The position numbers and the translations under genes were made by a program. Of a stretch of DNA of 64,000 bases, positions 1 through 9,782 are shown in pieces. Positions within the stretch are counted from its first letter, which is position 1; each line of letters opens with the position of its first letter. The stretch lies in the NCBI RefSeq assembly GCF_014698475.1, contig NZ_JACJTB010000040.1:1-64000 (forward strand), in the 5' to 3' direction. The notes under the pieces were generated by a model. That model was given only the letters and a program-made list of their open reading frames with translations. It was not told where the DNA came from and searched no databases. Origin of the DNA: Nostoc spongiaeforme FACHB-130 (GTDB lineage: Bacteria; Cyanobacteriota; Cyanobacteriia; Cyanobacteriales; Nostocaceae).

Positions 1-106
1 AACGCCCGTCAAAAACGCTAAAATCCAATGAGCTACTCTTTTTTCTCAAACCCATACTCCACAAGACTTTCAGGCTATCTTGCCCCTGGTGACAGCTTCG
101 CTATAT

Positions 107-352
107 TTACCCCATTTTAATTGACGTGTGTTTGCATTTAATTAAACTTATGACATCAGTGCCATTGATATCAGGTAAATCAATATTTATCACCACGATA
201 TCTGGCTTTTGTTGGTCAACAATTTCTATTCCTTCTTTTCCGGTTTTTGCAAGGCCACATACCTGGATTTTACCAGTTTCAGATAATATCGTCGCCGCAC
301 CAACCCTAGATATGTTCTCATTTTCAATGATGACAACATTAATAGGTTTCAT
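107..352 (-). pseudogene. Truncated response-regulator receiver domain
   Basis: The 81 residues read as the first two thirds of a NarL/FixJ-type receiver domain: an acidic cluster after beta1 (IIENENISR), then the phospho-acceptor region in VVINIDLPDINGTDV, where the Asp of NIDLP is the expected phosphorylation site. The protein stops right after ISLIKC, so the last beta strands, the conserved Thr/Lys and the whole DNA-binding domain are missing. A complete regulator of this class is about 210-230 residues. The sequence beyond the stop does not resume the domain, which suggests that a rearrangement or insertion boundary lies near position 106. Probably non-functional. Confidence 0.7.
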
Positions 353-608
353 ATTACATACTGTTTGGTTTAGTATTGTCCCTGATAATAATACTTATAG
401 CACTTACTTTTTACTGTTTCTTAATCTTTACAGTTACTATAAATTAATCAGCTTATTTAAAAACTTTATTTGTAAATTTAAAAAATTTACAAAGTGATGG
501 TGTGGTTTATGTAGTTTTCATTAAGCAATCTATTGACTAGGCAATTTTATTGATCGGTTTTAGTTTTAATAGTATTTATCGAATTTAGAGAGTAATAAAC
601 GATTTTTT

Positions 609-854
609 ATGAATGTCAATAAATTTTTAGGATGGATAGAAAATATTGTTGTTTGGTCTTTAATAGGAATGCTATGTTTGGTCGGGTTAGGTAGATTACC
701 TATTAACCCTACAAGTTTGTTTGACTTTAGTGCGTCTTTTTACTATTTTTCTGTTGCGGTTGTTATTTGCCCCAAAACTCCCTTGAGTTTTAATAACAAG
801 CTAGTTTTGGGGTTTATAGCTTTCTCGTATGGTGTGTGCTTTGGGTTGATTTAA
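609..854 (+). CDS. Small hydrophobic protein, probably two or three membrane segments
   Basis: This 81-residue protein is strongly hydrophobic, with likely membrane segments around residues 14-29, 42-55 and 64-80. I do not recognise a family. The ATG follows an AT-rich stretch without a clear Shine-Dalgarno sequence. The gene converges on the minus-strand gene that ends at 856, with only one base between the two stop codons. Function unknown; composition and the tight convergent packing argue for a real gene. Confidence 0.5.
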   Translation: MNVNKFLGWIENIVVWSLIGMLCLVGLGRLPINPTSLFDFSASFYYFSVAVVICPKTPLSFNNKLVLGFIAFSYGVCFGLI

Positions 855-855
855 T

Positions 856-1626
856 TTAATCTATCTCTTTAACAGCATCCTGATTTTTGAATTCTTGTTG
901 GTTATGTTCGCAGCGTGCTTGTTCCTCATCAAACAGAGCCTTAAAACGTTCAAATTCATTATGCGTAAGGTTATTGATGATGATAGAGTAACTCTCTGAG
1001 CTATGATTACGAGATGCTAGCAGTGCTTCTTGGCTTGCTTCTGAATCAGGCGAATTTCTATCAAGGCTAAGAGTTTGTGAATCTTCTCCTAATTTTAGGC
1101 TTGCAGTATATGTCTCGCCTTTATAAAGGATACTTTGTGTCTCTTTGTCTGGTTTTCCAAATATATTTAAGCGGTTTAAAATTATAGGTATAACAAATTG
1201 TTGAATTTGGAAATTAGCGATAATAGATTGTACTTTATCGTGTTGACCTTCTTCTACTAGGTTGCCATTATTGTCGTCACTTTTATCTGTAAAGTTTTTT
1301 AGAACTTCTGGTTTAATTGTATTGTATTTAGACTCGCTTACTTCGGGTTGTAAAGATGACTCTGGACTAACTGGATTAACAAAATTGACAGGTTCAATTT
1401 CTGTGGAGCTTAACTTGACTTCCTCTTGTGCTATTTCACTGATTCTATTTATTTCTGAATTTAAATTTAACACAGCCTCTTGTCGTTCCTCAGCAGTTGG
1501 AGGATTTTTTGCATATTCTTCAAATTTCTCATCAGGTATATTAAGCTGTGCGATCAATTCTCTGAGGAGACAAGCTTGCATTGCTGGAGTTAAACCTTCT
1601 ACTGGAAACTCGATTAGTTCTTTCAT
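856..1626 (-). CDS. Hypothetical protein, partner of the giant multidomain protein
   Basis: A 256-residue protein with an N-terminal helical part (residues 1-70), an acidic low-complexity linker (about 70-135), and a C-terminal module (about 150-245) with the pattern hydrophobic segment, TASLKLGEDSQTLSL, then NNLTHNEFERFKALF. By eye this C-terminal module resembles the last 90 or so residues of the relaxase at 13025-14530 and, more weakly, the tail of the giant protein just upstream. The start codon is seven bases after the giant gene's stop, and its likely ribosome site (GAAAGG) lies inside the end of that gene, so the two form an operon. Function unknown; the shared module may be a common targeting or docking domain. 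Confidence 0.65.
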   Translation of the reverse strand: MKELIEFPVEGLTPAMQACLLRELIAQLNIPDEKFEEYAKNPPTAEERQEAVLNLNSEINRISEIAQEEVKLSSTEIEPVNFVNPVSPESSLQPEVSESKYNTIKPEVLKNFTDKSDDNNGNLVEEGQHDKVQSIIANFQIQQFVIPIILNRLNIFGKPDKETQSILYKGETYTASLKLGEDSQTLSLDRNSPDSEASQEALLASRNHSSESYSIIINNLTHNEFERFKALFDEEQARCEHNQQEFKNQDAVKEID

Positions 1627-1633
1627 AGTAAAA

Positions 1634-4600
1634 TTACCTTTCTACTAAATCTTTTTTGACATCTTTGAGTGCATTATTGATGCGATCGCTCATAAATTGA
1701 AAATCTTGTAATGTTTCATCACTAATGTTACTTACTTGAGTTTTTCCTTGTTTGACATATAGCAAGATATTATCCTTTTTATCTTTAACTAGATAAGTTT
1801 GGTTTTGAGTTTGAGTAGCAATCTGATATTTTTCTGTTTGGACTGTCATAATGCCATTAATATCCTCTTGTCCAATTGTCTTAACTACACGTTGAGCAAG
1901 ACTGGTCATCTCATTAACTTTTTCTAATTCTTTAATGTCTTGTTCCATTGCCTTAAAAGCATTCTCAAGACTAATATTTTCTTGAATGTATAAATTAGTT
2001 ATCTCCTGAATTCTATTGAGATATGTGTCTGATTTACCGAGTTTTTCAGCTGCTATATACCAGTCTTGGAGATTTTGCACTGTATTAGCTTTCATCCGCT
2101 CGATAATGCTATCCATCGCTCCAACTTGCTGTATTTCGGGTTGAGCAGGTGATGCGAGTGCTTGGTTAATATTTGGTTGTTGGCTTTGTTGTGATGAAAA
2201 AATGTTCTTGTTTTTAGAAATTAATGAGTTATCTGATACTTGTGTATTGGTAGAAATAATATCGCTACTAACTTTGGTGTTTTCTACAGGATTAAATACA
2301 GCATATCCTTGGGAAGTTTGTTCTACTTTGTACCCTTTTTCTTGGAGATAATTTTGAACTAATTGGTCAGTTCCTTGTGTATTTCCGACTAGAAAAGAGC
2401 TTTTCACTGCTATTGCCTTATCAAGTAAGGGTTTATAGTGATTTTCAAATGTTTGGGCAATTTGCTCGCTTGTTACTCCACGCCACGGGCCAGATCCGGA
2501 CACCATAATGATGTCTTCTTTTGAGTAATTTCCTGTGTTGGCGCGTTCCCCCCATGCTTGCTCGTAATTTCGTGTGCTTGAAGGTGTACCGGGAGGTGCA
2601 GCTGATTTACCGATAAACTGGGTAGCTAATTGGGCCATCGCAATGTCTTTTTTCATGTGTTCAGCGACGGCGGCGTTTATAGGTTCGAGTTGGGAGAGTG
2701 GATTTGTGGGCCGCAGAGCAGTCTGTTGGGACTTGTCCTGCTGGGTTTGTACTGTAGTTTGTTGTGATTTTGCAACTACATATATATACGCTTCGCTAAG
2801 GGCTTGAATAAATGCGGATTCTTTGCCCTTACCCTGCCACTGTTGATCCTGGGCATTAGTAATGCTTGTACAGTTCTCTAACCAATTGATTCCCCCACGT
2901 TTGGCGATCGCCTCAGTCAGCCGGGGGTGTTGTTCGAGTTTAGCCTGAAGCACTTCTACCATTAGCTGGTATTCATCAACTGATGGATGCAACTGCTTTT
3001 GGTGATTAAATGCGTGTTCAGCGGATGCGTATGCTACCCCTTGAGGTTTTTGGACATGGGTTTCTAATCCATACTGCCCGGCGGGGGCTTCTGGATTATT
3101 ATTGACTGAAACTTGGTAATCGTTTTGCAGCTTGCCTTGTTCTTTGGCAAGTGCAGTGGCAAGGCTGAGTGCTAGTCCCAGCCCATCTTTAGAGTCTGGG
3201 CTGATATTTACTGGAGTTGCAGCTTGTTTTTGGATGGTTGGGAACGGAATAATTTTGCCATTGACATAATCTCCTAGTGGCTCTATGAATAAGCCATATA
3301 CCTGACTCTTACTCGCTTGAGTTTGGGTTAGTTCTTTTGGTGAATGCTTCTCCCATCTCGCCCAGGCTTGCTGGTAACTTGGGTCTTGAATCATTTGGGT
3401 GGTAATTTTATATTGCTTACCTACCCGAAAAGCAACTTGCTCGCCGTTTTTACCTTGGGCGATCGCAATATCTCCCTCATTGATACCATAAGTTTTTTGG
3501 TAGTCTACACTTCTGGTAGTGTGTATTCTACCGTGTCCGCGCATAGCATCAATGGTTGTGTTAACTGGTACTGTGGCAGCTTCGCCGTGCAGATGCAGCG
3601 AATAAACCATTGGTACTGGTTTGCCAGATATAGTTGGGTTGTCTGGAATCTGAGGATTAGCAGCGCGTGCCGCAGTGAAATTGCCAATGGCGATAATTTC
3701 TTCGACAGTTGGTTGGTTTGAAGGGTATGAGGGTATGTTTTGGGTGAATTCTCTGAGGCTGGTATAACTGCGCTCTACTTTAATTTCTCTCCCTGGTGTC
3801 CACTCGTTAGCTTTAATGGTGAGGTCGTTGTTGCTTTGGACTACCGCACGCGGAGGTTGGTTTGAGGTGAGGAAGTTCTCAAATTTTTGGCGAACGCTGT
3901 TTTCTCTGCCCAGGTCATTTTTAATTGACCAGATGTTGATAGACCATCTGCCAGCCTCAGTATTCAGTGCAGCATGTTCGTTTTTGCAGTTAAAGCGGGT
4001 TACTGTACCCGACCCAAGTTTAAACTCTTGGTATGGTGCGTCCTGATTCTCTTCCCTAGTCCATGCCATTCGTTCCTTAGCAGCACGATAGCCCCAGTCA
4101 GAATTTCCGATATTAATGCTGCGGGCTTCCGTCGCGGCGTAGGAGTCATCGCGGTGATAGTTAATCCCAGCACCGGGGTTCTCGGAATAACTTACCAGCA
4201 CAATCTCAGCGTCAGGATATACTTGCTTAACAAGTTCCATCAAAGAGTCGTCCTGTACCCCTGGCTTGAAGTCTTTATCCTTCAAATCCCATTTTGCACC
4301 GATCCAGGCAACTTGTCTCAGTGGTGCATAGTTAGATTTGTCATTTTCAAGTATGGGTTTGAGGTGGGTTTCAAGATGCGATCGCAGCTGGTCTACTTTT
4401 TCCTCGCTTACCTTACCCAATATTTCGATAGCTTTAGTTGGATCTGCTTGACGGGAGTTGGGTAGTAATATTGGTTGATTCTTAGCTTCTGATTGTGTAT
4501 TCTTTACTACTTGTATCTCAACCGTGTTTTGATAGACTTGTGAAATTCCTGCAACTGTGGTGTTAGTATTTAATTGAATATTAGTTATATTCTTTTCTGG

Positions 4601-7600
4601 TAAAACTTTAGCAGGAACAATTGGTACTGGAGAATCTTCTTGATTGAGTTCTCTTGGACGGTTAGGAAGTGCTTTTAGAGATTTTTGGTACTCACTATTT
4701 TCTGGAATTTGGTTGAATTTTAAAAGACTACCTTCAGTTGCAACTTTTTGATTTAACTCTGCACTAAGCTGTTCGTAGCGGTCAAAACCATCAACTTCAC
4801 CAATATTAATAGCTTCTCCCAATAAACTATTAAATTCTTCATTTATTTCCTCACTAATTTCATTTTTATTAAAAATAAATGTAGCTGTGTTACTATCAAT
4901 AAAATAATCGTTTTCAGCAGATTTTGATTCTAACCAAGTGGCTACAGCGATCGCGTCTTGTGCGGGAACTACTAATCCAAAAGCTTCTTTAGTTTCTAAG
5001 AGCGTTCCATCGGGAGAAGTATATTGTTGATTTGGATTATAAAAATATACAGTTTGTTGAGGAATGATTGGAGTGGGTTGTGACGGTGTATCTGCACTTT
5101 TGATATGACCACCAGCACGGTTAATAAAGGTTTGTCTTAATTCGTCACTGATGGTACTTTCATCAAGTACGAATACAGTCATTCCTTTTTTGGCTTCTAA
5201 CCGAGCTTGTGATATAGGAAACTGTTCGTATGATACTCCTACTTTTTCGAGATACTTTTTGGTTTTTTCAGTTAAATTTTCATCAACTGCTAATCCTAAA
5301 AGCCCTACTAATTTTTGCTCTTTATCTTGGAACATAATTGTAGGGCGTTCGTTAATTTTACTGAGTATTTGGTTGCGTTTGTCCTGCTGCTCGTCTTTGA
5401 CAGTCCTTTCATTACTTATAAGCTGACTGCGTTTAACCCATTTGTCGGGATATTGTACTGTTTCTGGATTAATAATTATTTTACAGGTACTTTCATTACT
5501 GGTAATCTGTACAGGGATAGTGGTTCGTTGTTGGTTTGGGCGAATAATACCCGTATCAATTAATTTTTGTACAGTGCTACTTTCTTTCCGTTGCCACTGT
5601 TTTTGTATATTTCCTTTATTTAAATCAGCTTCGAGACGTTCATTATGCTGACCAATAATACCGAGTGATTGGTCGCCAATTTTAGCAATATAAACGTGCT
5701 TTTTATCAAATGCCCTGACTAAAGTTTCTTGAAATGCTTGGTTGTTAATTTCCTGTTTCTTGTATTTTGGATTCGTAATATTAATTCGTAACAGATTGTT
5801 CTGAGATGTTTCTGCTATAGCATAGGCATTTTGTCCAGTGATAATAGTTTGAATTTTAAGCTGTAACTGTTGCCCATTCCCAGGCTTTTCTGCTAGCCAG
5901 CCTTGGGCAATACCTTCTTTGACTGATTCTTTATCAATATTGCCTAGTTTTTCAGGTTTATTGCCATTTTGGAGATAAATAGTATAGTCTTCCCGAATCA
6001 GATCAACCTTTTCGATTGTTAACATTGCAGGTTCATTATTAAACCTTTGGGAATTTCCAAACTTATTAACTTCGCCTACTTTCAAAGTGAGTTCTGGTAA
6101 TCCGGGTACTTTGGTTGTAACAGAGGTGGTGTATACTTCACCTTTTTCAACACTGCCAATAGCAATAGTACCAATTGGTAGCCGGGCATTACTTTGTTCA
6201 ATATTTCCGAATGATTCGTAATTACTCTCTTGATTCTGGATTTCAATTACACTTTTTCCATCTTCAGCTAGATTAAATCGAATACTCTGAGGTTGATTTT
6301 CATTAAAAAACTCACTATTCCGGTCAAATCCAGTGATACTAAACTCGGTAAACTTGAGTGTATCTAACTGACTGATAATCTCTTGAGGAAAGGCAGCAAA
6401 AGCGAAATTAGAAACTTTATTTTGGCGATCGCCACTTTTATCATTACCAGTCTCACGAGTCGTTGATACCGTCCAGGTGGCAGCTGCCATTGTTAGCTTT
6501 TGGTCTTCTGGAATCGAATTATAAAAGTCCTCTGCTATCTGGTAAGCTTTTTGGTAAAGAAGTTTAATTTGACCTTCGCTTAGTTCAGGCTGGAATGATA
6601 TTTTGTTAGATTTTACTTCTTGTCCAAGTGTAATTCCTATTTCTTCGAGTTTATTTTCTTGCTCCCTCGCCAGTGTACCTAATTTTCTAAACTTGGGTTT
6701 ACCATTCTCAGTTTCATCGTTAATTTGAGCATAAACTAAATATTTATGCGGACGGTTATTGTTGCGTTTATCTTCGGATATTTCTGATAATTTTATCGTA
6801 ATTGTATTAGCTTTCCAGATAAATTCATTATCATACTGTAGAAGATTAGTTATACTTACTTGATTACCATTAGCAAGGGTAATATTTGCAGACGGCCCTT
6901 TTTCAGTTTCTTTTTGTTTAGATAACTCACTTGCTCGGTTGAATGATTTATCGAATTCTTTTTTGATGAGGATAGCTCTTAATCGCTGTTCGTGAGAAAA
7001 TTCAACCCCTTTAAATAAAGCTTGAAATTGAACGATTTCACGCGATTCGAGGCGAGCTTTGTCAAAATACTGATTGGTTTGAGCAATTAGTAACTCAACA
7101 GGTGAATATCCCGTCGGTTGAATTATATTGTCAATATAGACATCTTTCTTCTTATCCTTAATATAGTTGACTTCACGGTGAAGAATCCGACTATTATTGC
7201 GAATAATTTCAATTTCAGGTTTTTTGGCACTCTTGAAAAGGTCAACTGCAATTTGATTTTGAAATGCTGCCTCAGCAATCATTTCACGGTACATCTGGGT
7301 GTTAGAGTTCATCGCCATTAGTGCATTGGCCTGGTTTAAGGGTTCTTGTCGAACAGTTTTGATGAACTCTTCCATGTAACTGCGATACTTGGTCGGAATC
7401 TCCTTCCCTTCAATACCCTTGGATTTTGCCCAGGCTTCTGTTTTGAATAAATCTTCGTAGTGTTTGGCTACCTGCTGTACGTACTCAATTGAGTCTTTTT
7501 CACTACCAAAATTTTTTAGAATCGTAATTTCTGACTCTAACGCCTCAATTGAGGTAAGGTGATTGTTGATAACACCCACACTAATGCCATCGCTCATGTG

Positions 7601-9388
7601 GATGGCGATTTCCTCAAATTCTGGCTGACTGCCATCTTCTTGGTAAAAAGATTGTTTTTTAAGTTTGACAGTTGGAGCATAGGCGTTTTCAGGCAGGTTG
7701 CGCTCCTTTGCTTCAACGCTGAGGTTAGGATACTTAGTTGCCCGCTCGAAGCCGATACAATCACCATCGTAGTCGCGTGCTTGACGCTCTTGTTCGGACT
7801 CTTGAGGGAGAATCTCTAATTCATAACCAACTGATTTTAGTTCTAAAATATACTGATTAAATTTGTTAGTAAATTCAATTTTGTCTCTAGTTTCGAGCTT
7901 ACTAATACTTTGGTCTAAGTAATTTTCAATACCTTCTAATCGAAGATTTTTTCCTTGAGCTTCTGGCAGGATAGATTTAATTTGCTCATTGAGGCGGTTG
8001 TAAATGCGATCGCTTGTTTCGTCCGAGACAGCGATCGCACCAGCGAGAGGTTGACCATCAGGCCCAAGGATATCTTCTACAATTTTGTTAGTTGAGACGC
8101 ACAGACCATTTGAGTTGAGGAAAGGGGAGCGGAAGTTGAGAACTTCTTCGCCATCTTGATAATGCGGTATGGAAATTTCCCCATTTTGCAGGTCTTTGGA
8201 GGGAATAACCATTGCTCGCTCAAATGTTAACGTCTTGCCGATGGCGATTTCTTTCCACTCATTTTGGACGAACCGGGCGAGTTCGCGCTGTACTTTCTCA
8301 GTTTCGAGAAGTTGCCCCTGTCCTTGCAGGTCAGCTTTGATGAGTTTGTAAATAAACGAGTCATTAGCAATGCGATCGCGCAAAGTTTCTAATTCTTCTG
8401 CTACTGTTGGATCTTCTGCTGCTTGTTCTTCTAGTGTGGTTGCTTGTTCTTCTAAAAAGGCTTTCCGTTTCTCGTACTTTTCGCAGTAAAGTTGTGCAAG
8501 TTGCCGAGGGTCATCCTGTGCTTCTTTAAGCTTTTTGGCTTCAAGTTCTAATTGTTCAGTAAAGTCTTTCAGTCCGTTAGGGAATGAAGCGAGTAACTGT
8601 GAGATAGCTGTCTTGCCGAGTTCAGATTGTGATTTTTCACCTAGCCAGATATTTTGTCGGTATAATCCAGGTTGAATTTGAGGCTTAGTCGGGCCATTAG
8701 GATTATCTTTATCAGTTCCCTTGAATGCAGATAAGGGAAGAATTAGGTCAATTTTAGTTGAGTTATTGGAGTTTTGATAATTGAGGATTTGCTCAAGGTT
8801 AGCAGGGCGTAGTGTACCTTTACCAAAACGGTATTTGTTGTCATCTCCGTCTCGATTAATCCAACCGAAGCGGTGCTGAATTACTCGATATTTATCACCT
8901 TTTTGATGCTTGGTTAATTCGTGATACAGGTCTTTTGATATTTGTCCGTAACAGTCTCCTGTTAACCTATATGCTTGGTCATTACTGATAATGCCGCCAT
9001 TTTCACCATTATTATCATCAACTATTAGTATGTTTAACTCTTTATTGACAGCATTTCTACATGAACCAAGAAAGATAGACCCGTAAGCACCTCTATCTTT
9101 GTTATCAGGGCATAATTGTCTAATTGTATCTAGACATTCTTCGGGGCCATATAACAACCGAGTTTTTGACGATAATAATAATTTATGACCTTCAGGATGA
9201 TTAGTTAATTGTTCCACAGTAGACTTTTCGTCCATATGCCCGAACGAAAATTTTACCCCAGGAAAAAAATATTCTAATAGGGTATTATTAAGTTCTTCCT
9301 TTAACAGCGAATCTGGATTATTTGTATTACCATCTGTATGAATCCATTGATTTAATCTAGTGTCAAAATGTTTAGCTTGAATTGTCAT
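1634..9388 (-). CDS. Giant 2584-residue polyvalent-type protein: RNAP-like DYDGD domain, AlkB-like, ASCH-like, NADAR-like and SLOG-like modules
   Basis: Modules in order. (a) Residues about 150-700: a candidate double-psi-beta-barrel RNA polymerase domain, with a basic GKG around Lys190 (FGKGTLRP), NFRSPFLNSNG, and the triad motif DYDGD at 539-543, matching the DbDGD signature of cellular RNA-dependent RNA polymerases and YonO-like phage enzymes. (b) About 1690-1840: AlkB-like 2-oxoglutarate/Fe(II) dioxygenase, with H1745-R-D1747 (YHRDDS), a second His in NEHAALN, and an Arg in GRWSINIW. (c) About 1930-2010: ASCH/PUA-like fold around Met1949 (MRGHGRIHTTRS, then EGDIAIA). (d) About 2090-2220: NADAR-like N-glycosidase, with E2124 in ASAEHAF, RGGINWLENC and WQGKGKESAFI. 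(e) About 2290-2370: SLOG/Rossmann module starting VSGSGPWRG near 2296. The region 700-1690 is not recognised. Such fusions are known as polyvalent proteins of mobile elements, thought to act in the recipient on DNA entry. No clear Shine-Dalgarno sequence precedes the start. Confidence 0.75.
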   Translation of the reverse strand: MTIQAKHFDTRLNQWIHTDGNTNNPDSLLKEELNNTLLEYFFPGVKFSFGHMDEKSTVEQLTNHPEGHKLLLSSKTRLLYGPEECLDTIRQLCPDNKDRGAYGSIFLGSCRNAVNKELNILIVDDNNGENGGIISNDQAYRLTGDCYGQISKDLYHELTKHQKGDKYRVIQHRFGWINRDGDDNKYRFGKGTLRPANLEQILNYQNSNNSTKIDLILPLSAFKGTDKDNPNGPTKPQIQPGLYRQNIWLGEKSQSELGKTAISQLLASFPNGLKDFTEQLELEAKKLKEAQDDPRQLAQLYCEKYEKRKAFLEEQATTLEEQAAEDPTVAEELETLRDRIANDSFIYKLIKADLQGQGQLLETEKVQRELARFVQNEWKEIAIGKTLTFERAMVIPSKDLQNGEISIPHYQDGEEVLNFRSPFLNSNGLCVSTNKIVEDILGPDGQPLAGAIAVSDETSDRIYNRLNEQIKSILPEAQGKNLRLEGIENYLDQSISKLETRDKIEFTNKFNQYILELKSVGYELEILPQESEQERQARDYDGDCIGFERATKYPNLSVEAKERNLPENAYAPTVKLKKQSFYQEDGSQPEFEEIAIHMSDGISVGVINNHLTSIEALESEITILKNFGSEKDSIEYVQQVAKHYEDLFKTEAWAKSKGIEGKEIPTKYRSYMEEFIKTVRQEPLNQANALMAMNSNTQMYREMIAEAAFQNQIAVDLFKSAKKPEIEIIRNNSRILHREVNYIKDKKKDVYIDNIIQPTGYSPVELLIAQTNQYFDKARLESREIVQFQALFKGVEFSHEQRLRAILIKKEFDKSFNRASELSKQKETEKGPSANITLANGNQVSITNLLQYDNEFIWKANTITIKLSEISEDKRNNNRPHKYLVYAQINDETENGKPKFRKLGTLAREQENKLEEIGITLGQEVKSNKISFQPELSEGQIKLLYQKAYQIAEDFYNSIPEDQKLTMAAATWTVSTTRETGNDKSGDRQNKVSNFAFAAFPQEIISQLDTLKFTEFSITGFDRNSEFFNENQPQSIRFNLAEDGKSVIEIQNQESNYESFGNIEQSNARLPIGTIAIGSVEKGEVYTTSVTTKVPGLPELTLKVGEVNKFGNSQRFNNEPAMLTIEKVDLIREDYTIYLQNGNKPEKLGNIDKESVKEGIAQGWLAEKPGNGQQLQLKIQTIITGQNAYAIAETSQNNLLRINITNPKYKKQEINNQAFQETLVRAFDKKHVYIAKIGDQSLGIIGQHNERLEADLNKGNIQKQWQRKESSTVQKLIDTGIIRPNQQRTTIPVQITSNESTCKIIINPETVQYPDKWVKRSQLISNERTVKDEQQDKRNQILSKINERPTIMFQDKEQKLVGLLGLAVDENLTEKTKKYLEKVGVSYEQFPISQARLEAKKGMTVFVLDESTISDELRQTFINRAGGHIKSADTPSQPTPIIPQQTVYFYNPNQQYTSPDGTLLETKEAFGLVVPAQDAIAVATWLESKSAENDYFIDSNTATFIFNKNEISEEINEEFNSLLGEAINIGEVDGFDRYEQLSAELNQKVATEGSLLKFNQIPENSEYQKSLKALPNRPRELNQEDSPVPIVPAKVLPEKNITNIQLNTNTTVAGISQVYQNTVEIQVVKNTQSEAKNQPILLPNSRQADPTKAIEILGKVSEEKVDQLRSHLETHLKPILENDKSNYAPLRQVAWIGAKWDLKDKDFKPGVQDDSLMELVKQVYPDAEIVLVSYSENPGAGINYHRDDSYAATEARSINIGNSDWGYRAAKERMAWTREENQDAPYQEFKLGSGTVTRFNCKNEHAALNTEAGRWSINIWSIKNDLGRENSVRQKFENFLTSNQPPRAVVQSNNDLTIKANEWTPGREIKVERSYTSLREFTQNIPSYPSNQPTVEEIIAIGNFTAARAANPQIPDNPTISGKPVPMVYSLHLHGEAATVPVNTTIDAMRGHGRIHTTRSVDYQKTYGINEGDIAIAQGKNGEQVAFRVGKQYKITTQMIQDPSYQQAWARWEKHSPKELTQTQASKSQVYGLFIEPLGDYVNGKIIPFPTIQKQAATPVNISPDSKDGLGLALSLATALAKEQGKLQNDYQVSVNNNPEAPAGQYGLETHVQKPQGVAYASAEHAFNHQKQLHPSVDEYQLMVEVLQAKLEQHPRLTEAIAKRGGINWLENCTSITNAQDQQWQGKGKESAFIQALSEAYIYVVAKSQQTTVQTQQDKSQQTALRPTNPLSQLEPINAAVAEHMKKDIAMAQLATQFIGKSAAPPGTPSSTRNYEQAWGERANTGNYSKEDIIMVSGSGPWRGVTSEQIAQTFENHYKPLLDKAIAVKSSFLVGNTQGTDQLVQNYLQEKGYKVEQTSQGYAVFNPVENTKVSSDIISTNTQVSDNSLISKNKNIFSSQQSQQPNINQALASPAQPEIQQVGAMDSIIERMKANTVQNLQDWYIAAEKLGKSDTYLNRIQEITNLYIQENISLENAFKAMEQDIKELEKVNEMTSLAQRVVKTIGQEDINGIMTVQTEKYQIATQTQNQTYLVKDKKDNILLYVKQGKTQVSNISDETLQDFQFMSDRINNALKDVKKDLVER

Positions 9389-9782
9389 ATATGAACAATT
9401 AAACTTATAAAATTAAAGATAAATTTTCACTTTTTGGCACTAAAGTATCCGTAGAGTTTAATTTTACTTTCTCTTTATCGGTAATCTATTCAACAAATTT
9501 CTAATTTAGACTAGCAATTTATGGGTATTTAAAAATACGATATTATAAAAATTTTACTTAGCTTTTTATTGATAAATACTTATTCAGCGTGATCTCAAAG
9601 TTTAAGCATGATAAAAAATATACAAACTTATTGGTTACTTTTTACTTAGTTATAAATCCGTAGTAACTTTTGTAATGTTTGTGATTATGGTTGTGTTTGT
9701 AATTTTAAGCAGAATGACAATGTGTTAAAAACTCAATACTAGATAGCATAGAGGCATCACACTAGGGAGGCGATTAACACTG
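9389..9782. other. AT-rich divergent intergenic region
   Basis: This roughly 390-base gap lies between the divergent giant gene and the methyltransferase gene. It is very AT-rich and should contain both promoters. I see no convincing ORF or strong inverted repeat. A purine-rich AGGGAGG just before the methyltransferase start is the only clear element. Confidence 0.4.

Noticed and set aside
126-497. Plus-strand frame opposite the response regulator
   Set aside because: It runs antisense to clear receiver-domain sequence and ends in AT-rich low-complexity residues.
1262-1648. Plus-strand frame over the partner gene
   Set aside because: Shadow of the minus-strand gene; Ser/Phe-rich with no family features.
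3344-4465. Several overlapping plus-strand frames inside the giant gene
   Set aside because: The minus strand encodes AlkB- and ASCH-like motifs here; the plus-strand products have shadow-like composition.
1634-9388. DYDGD as a calcium-binding or thrombospondin-type repeat
   Set aside because: It occurs once, after the GKG and RSPF segments expected of the polymerase fold, not in a repeat array.
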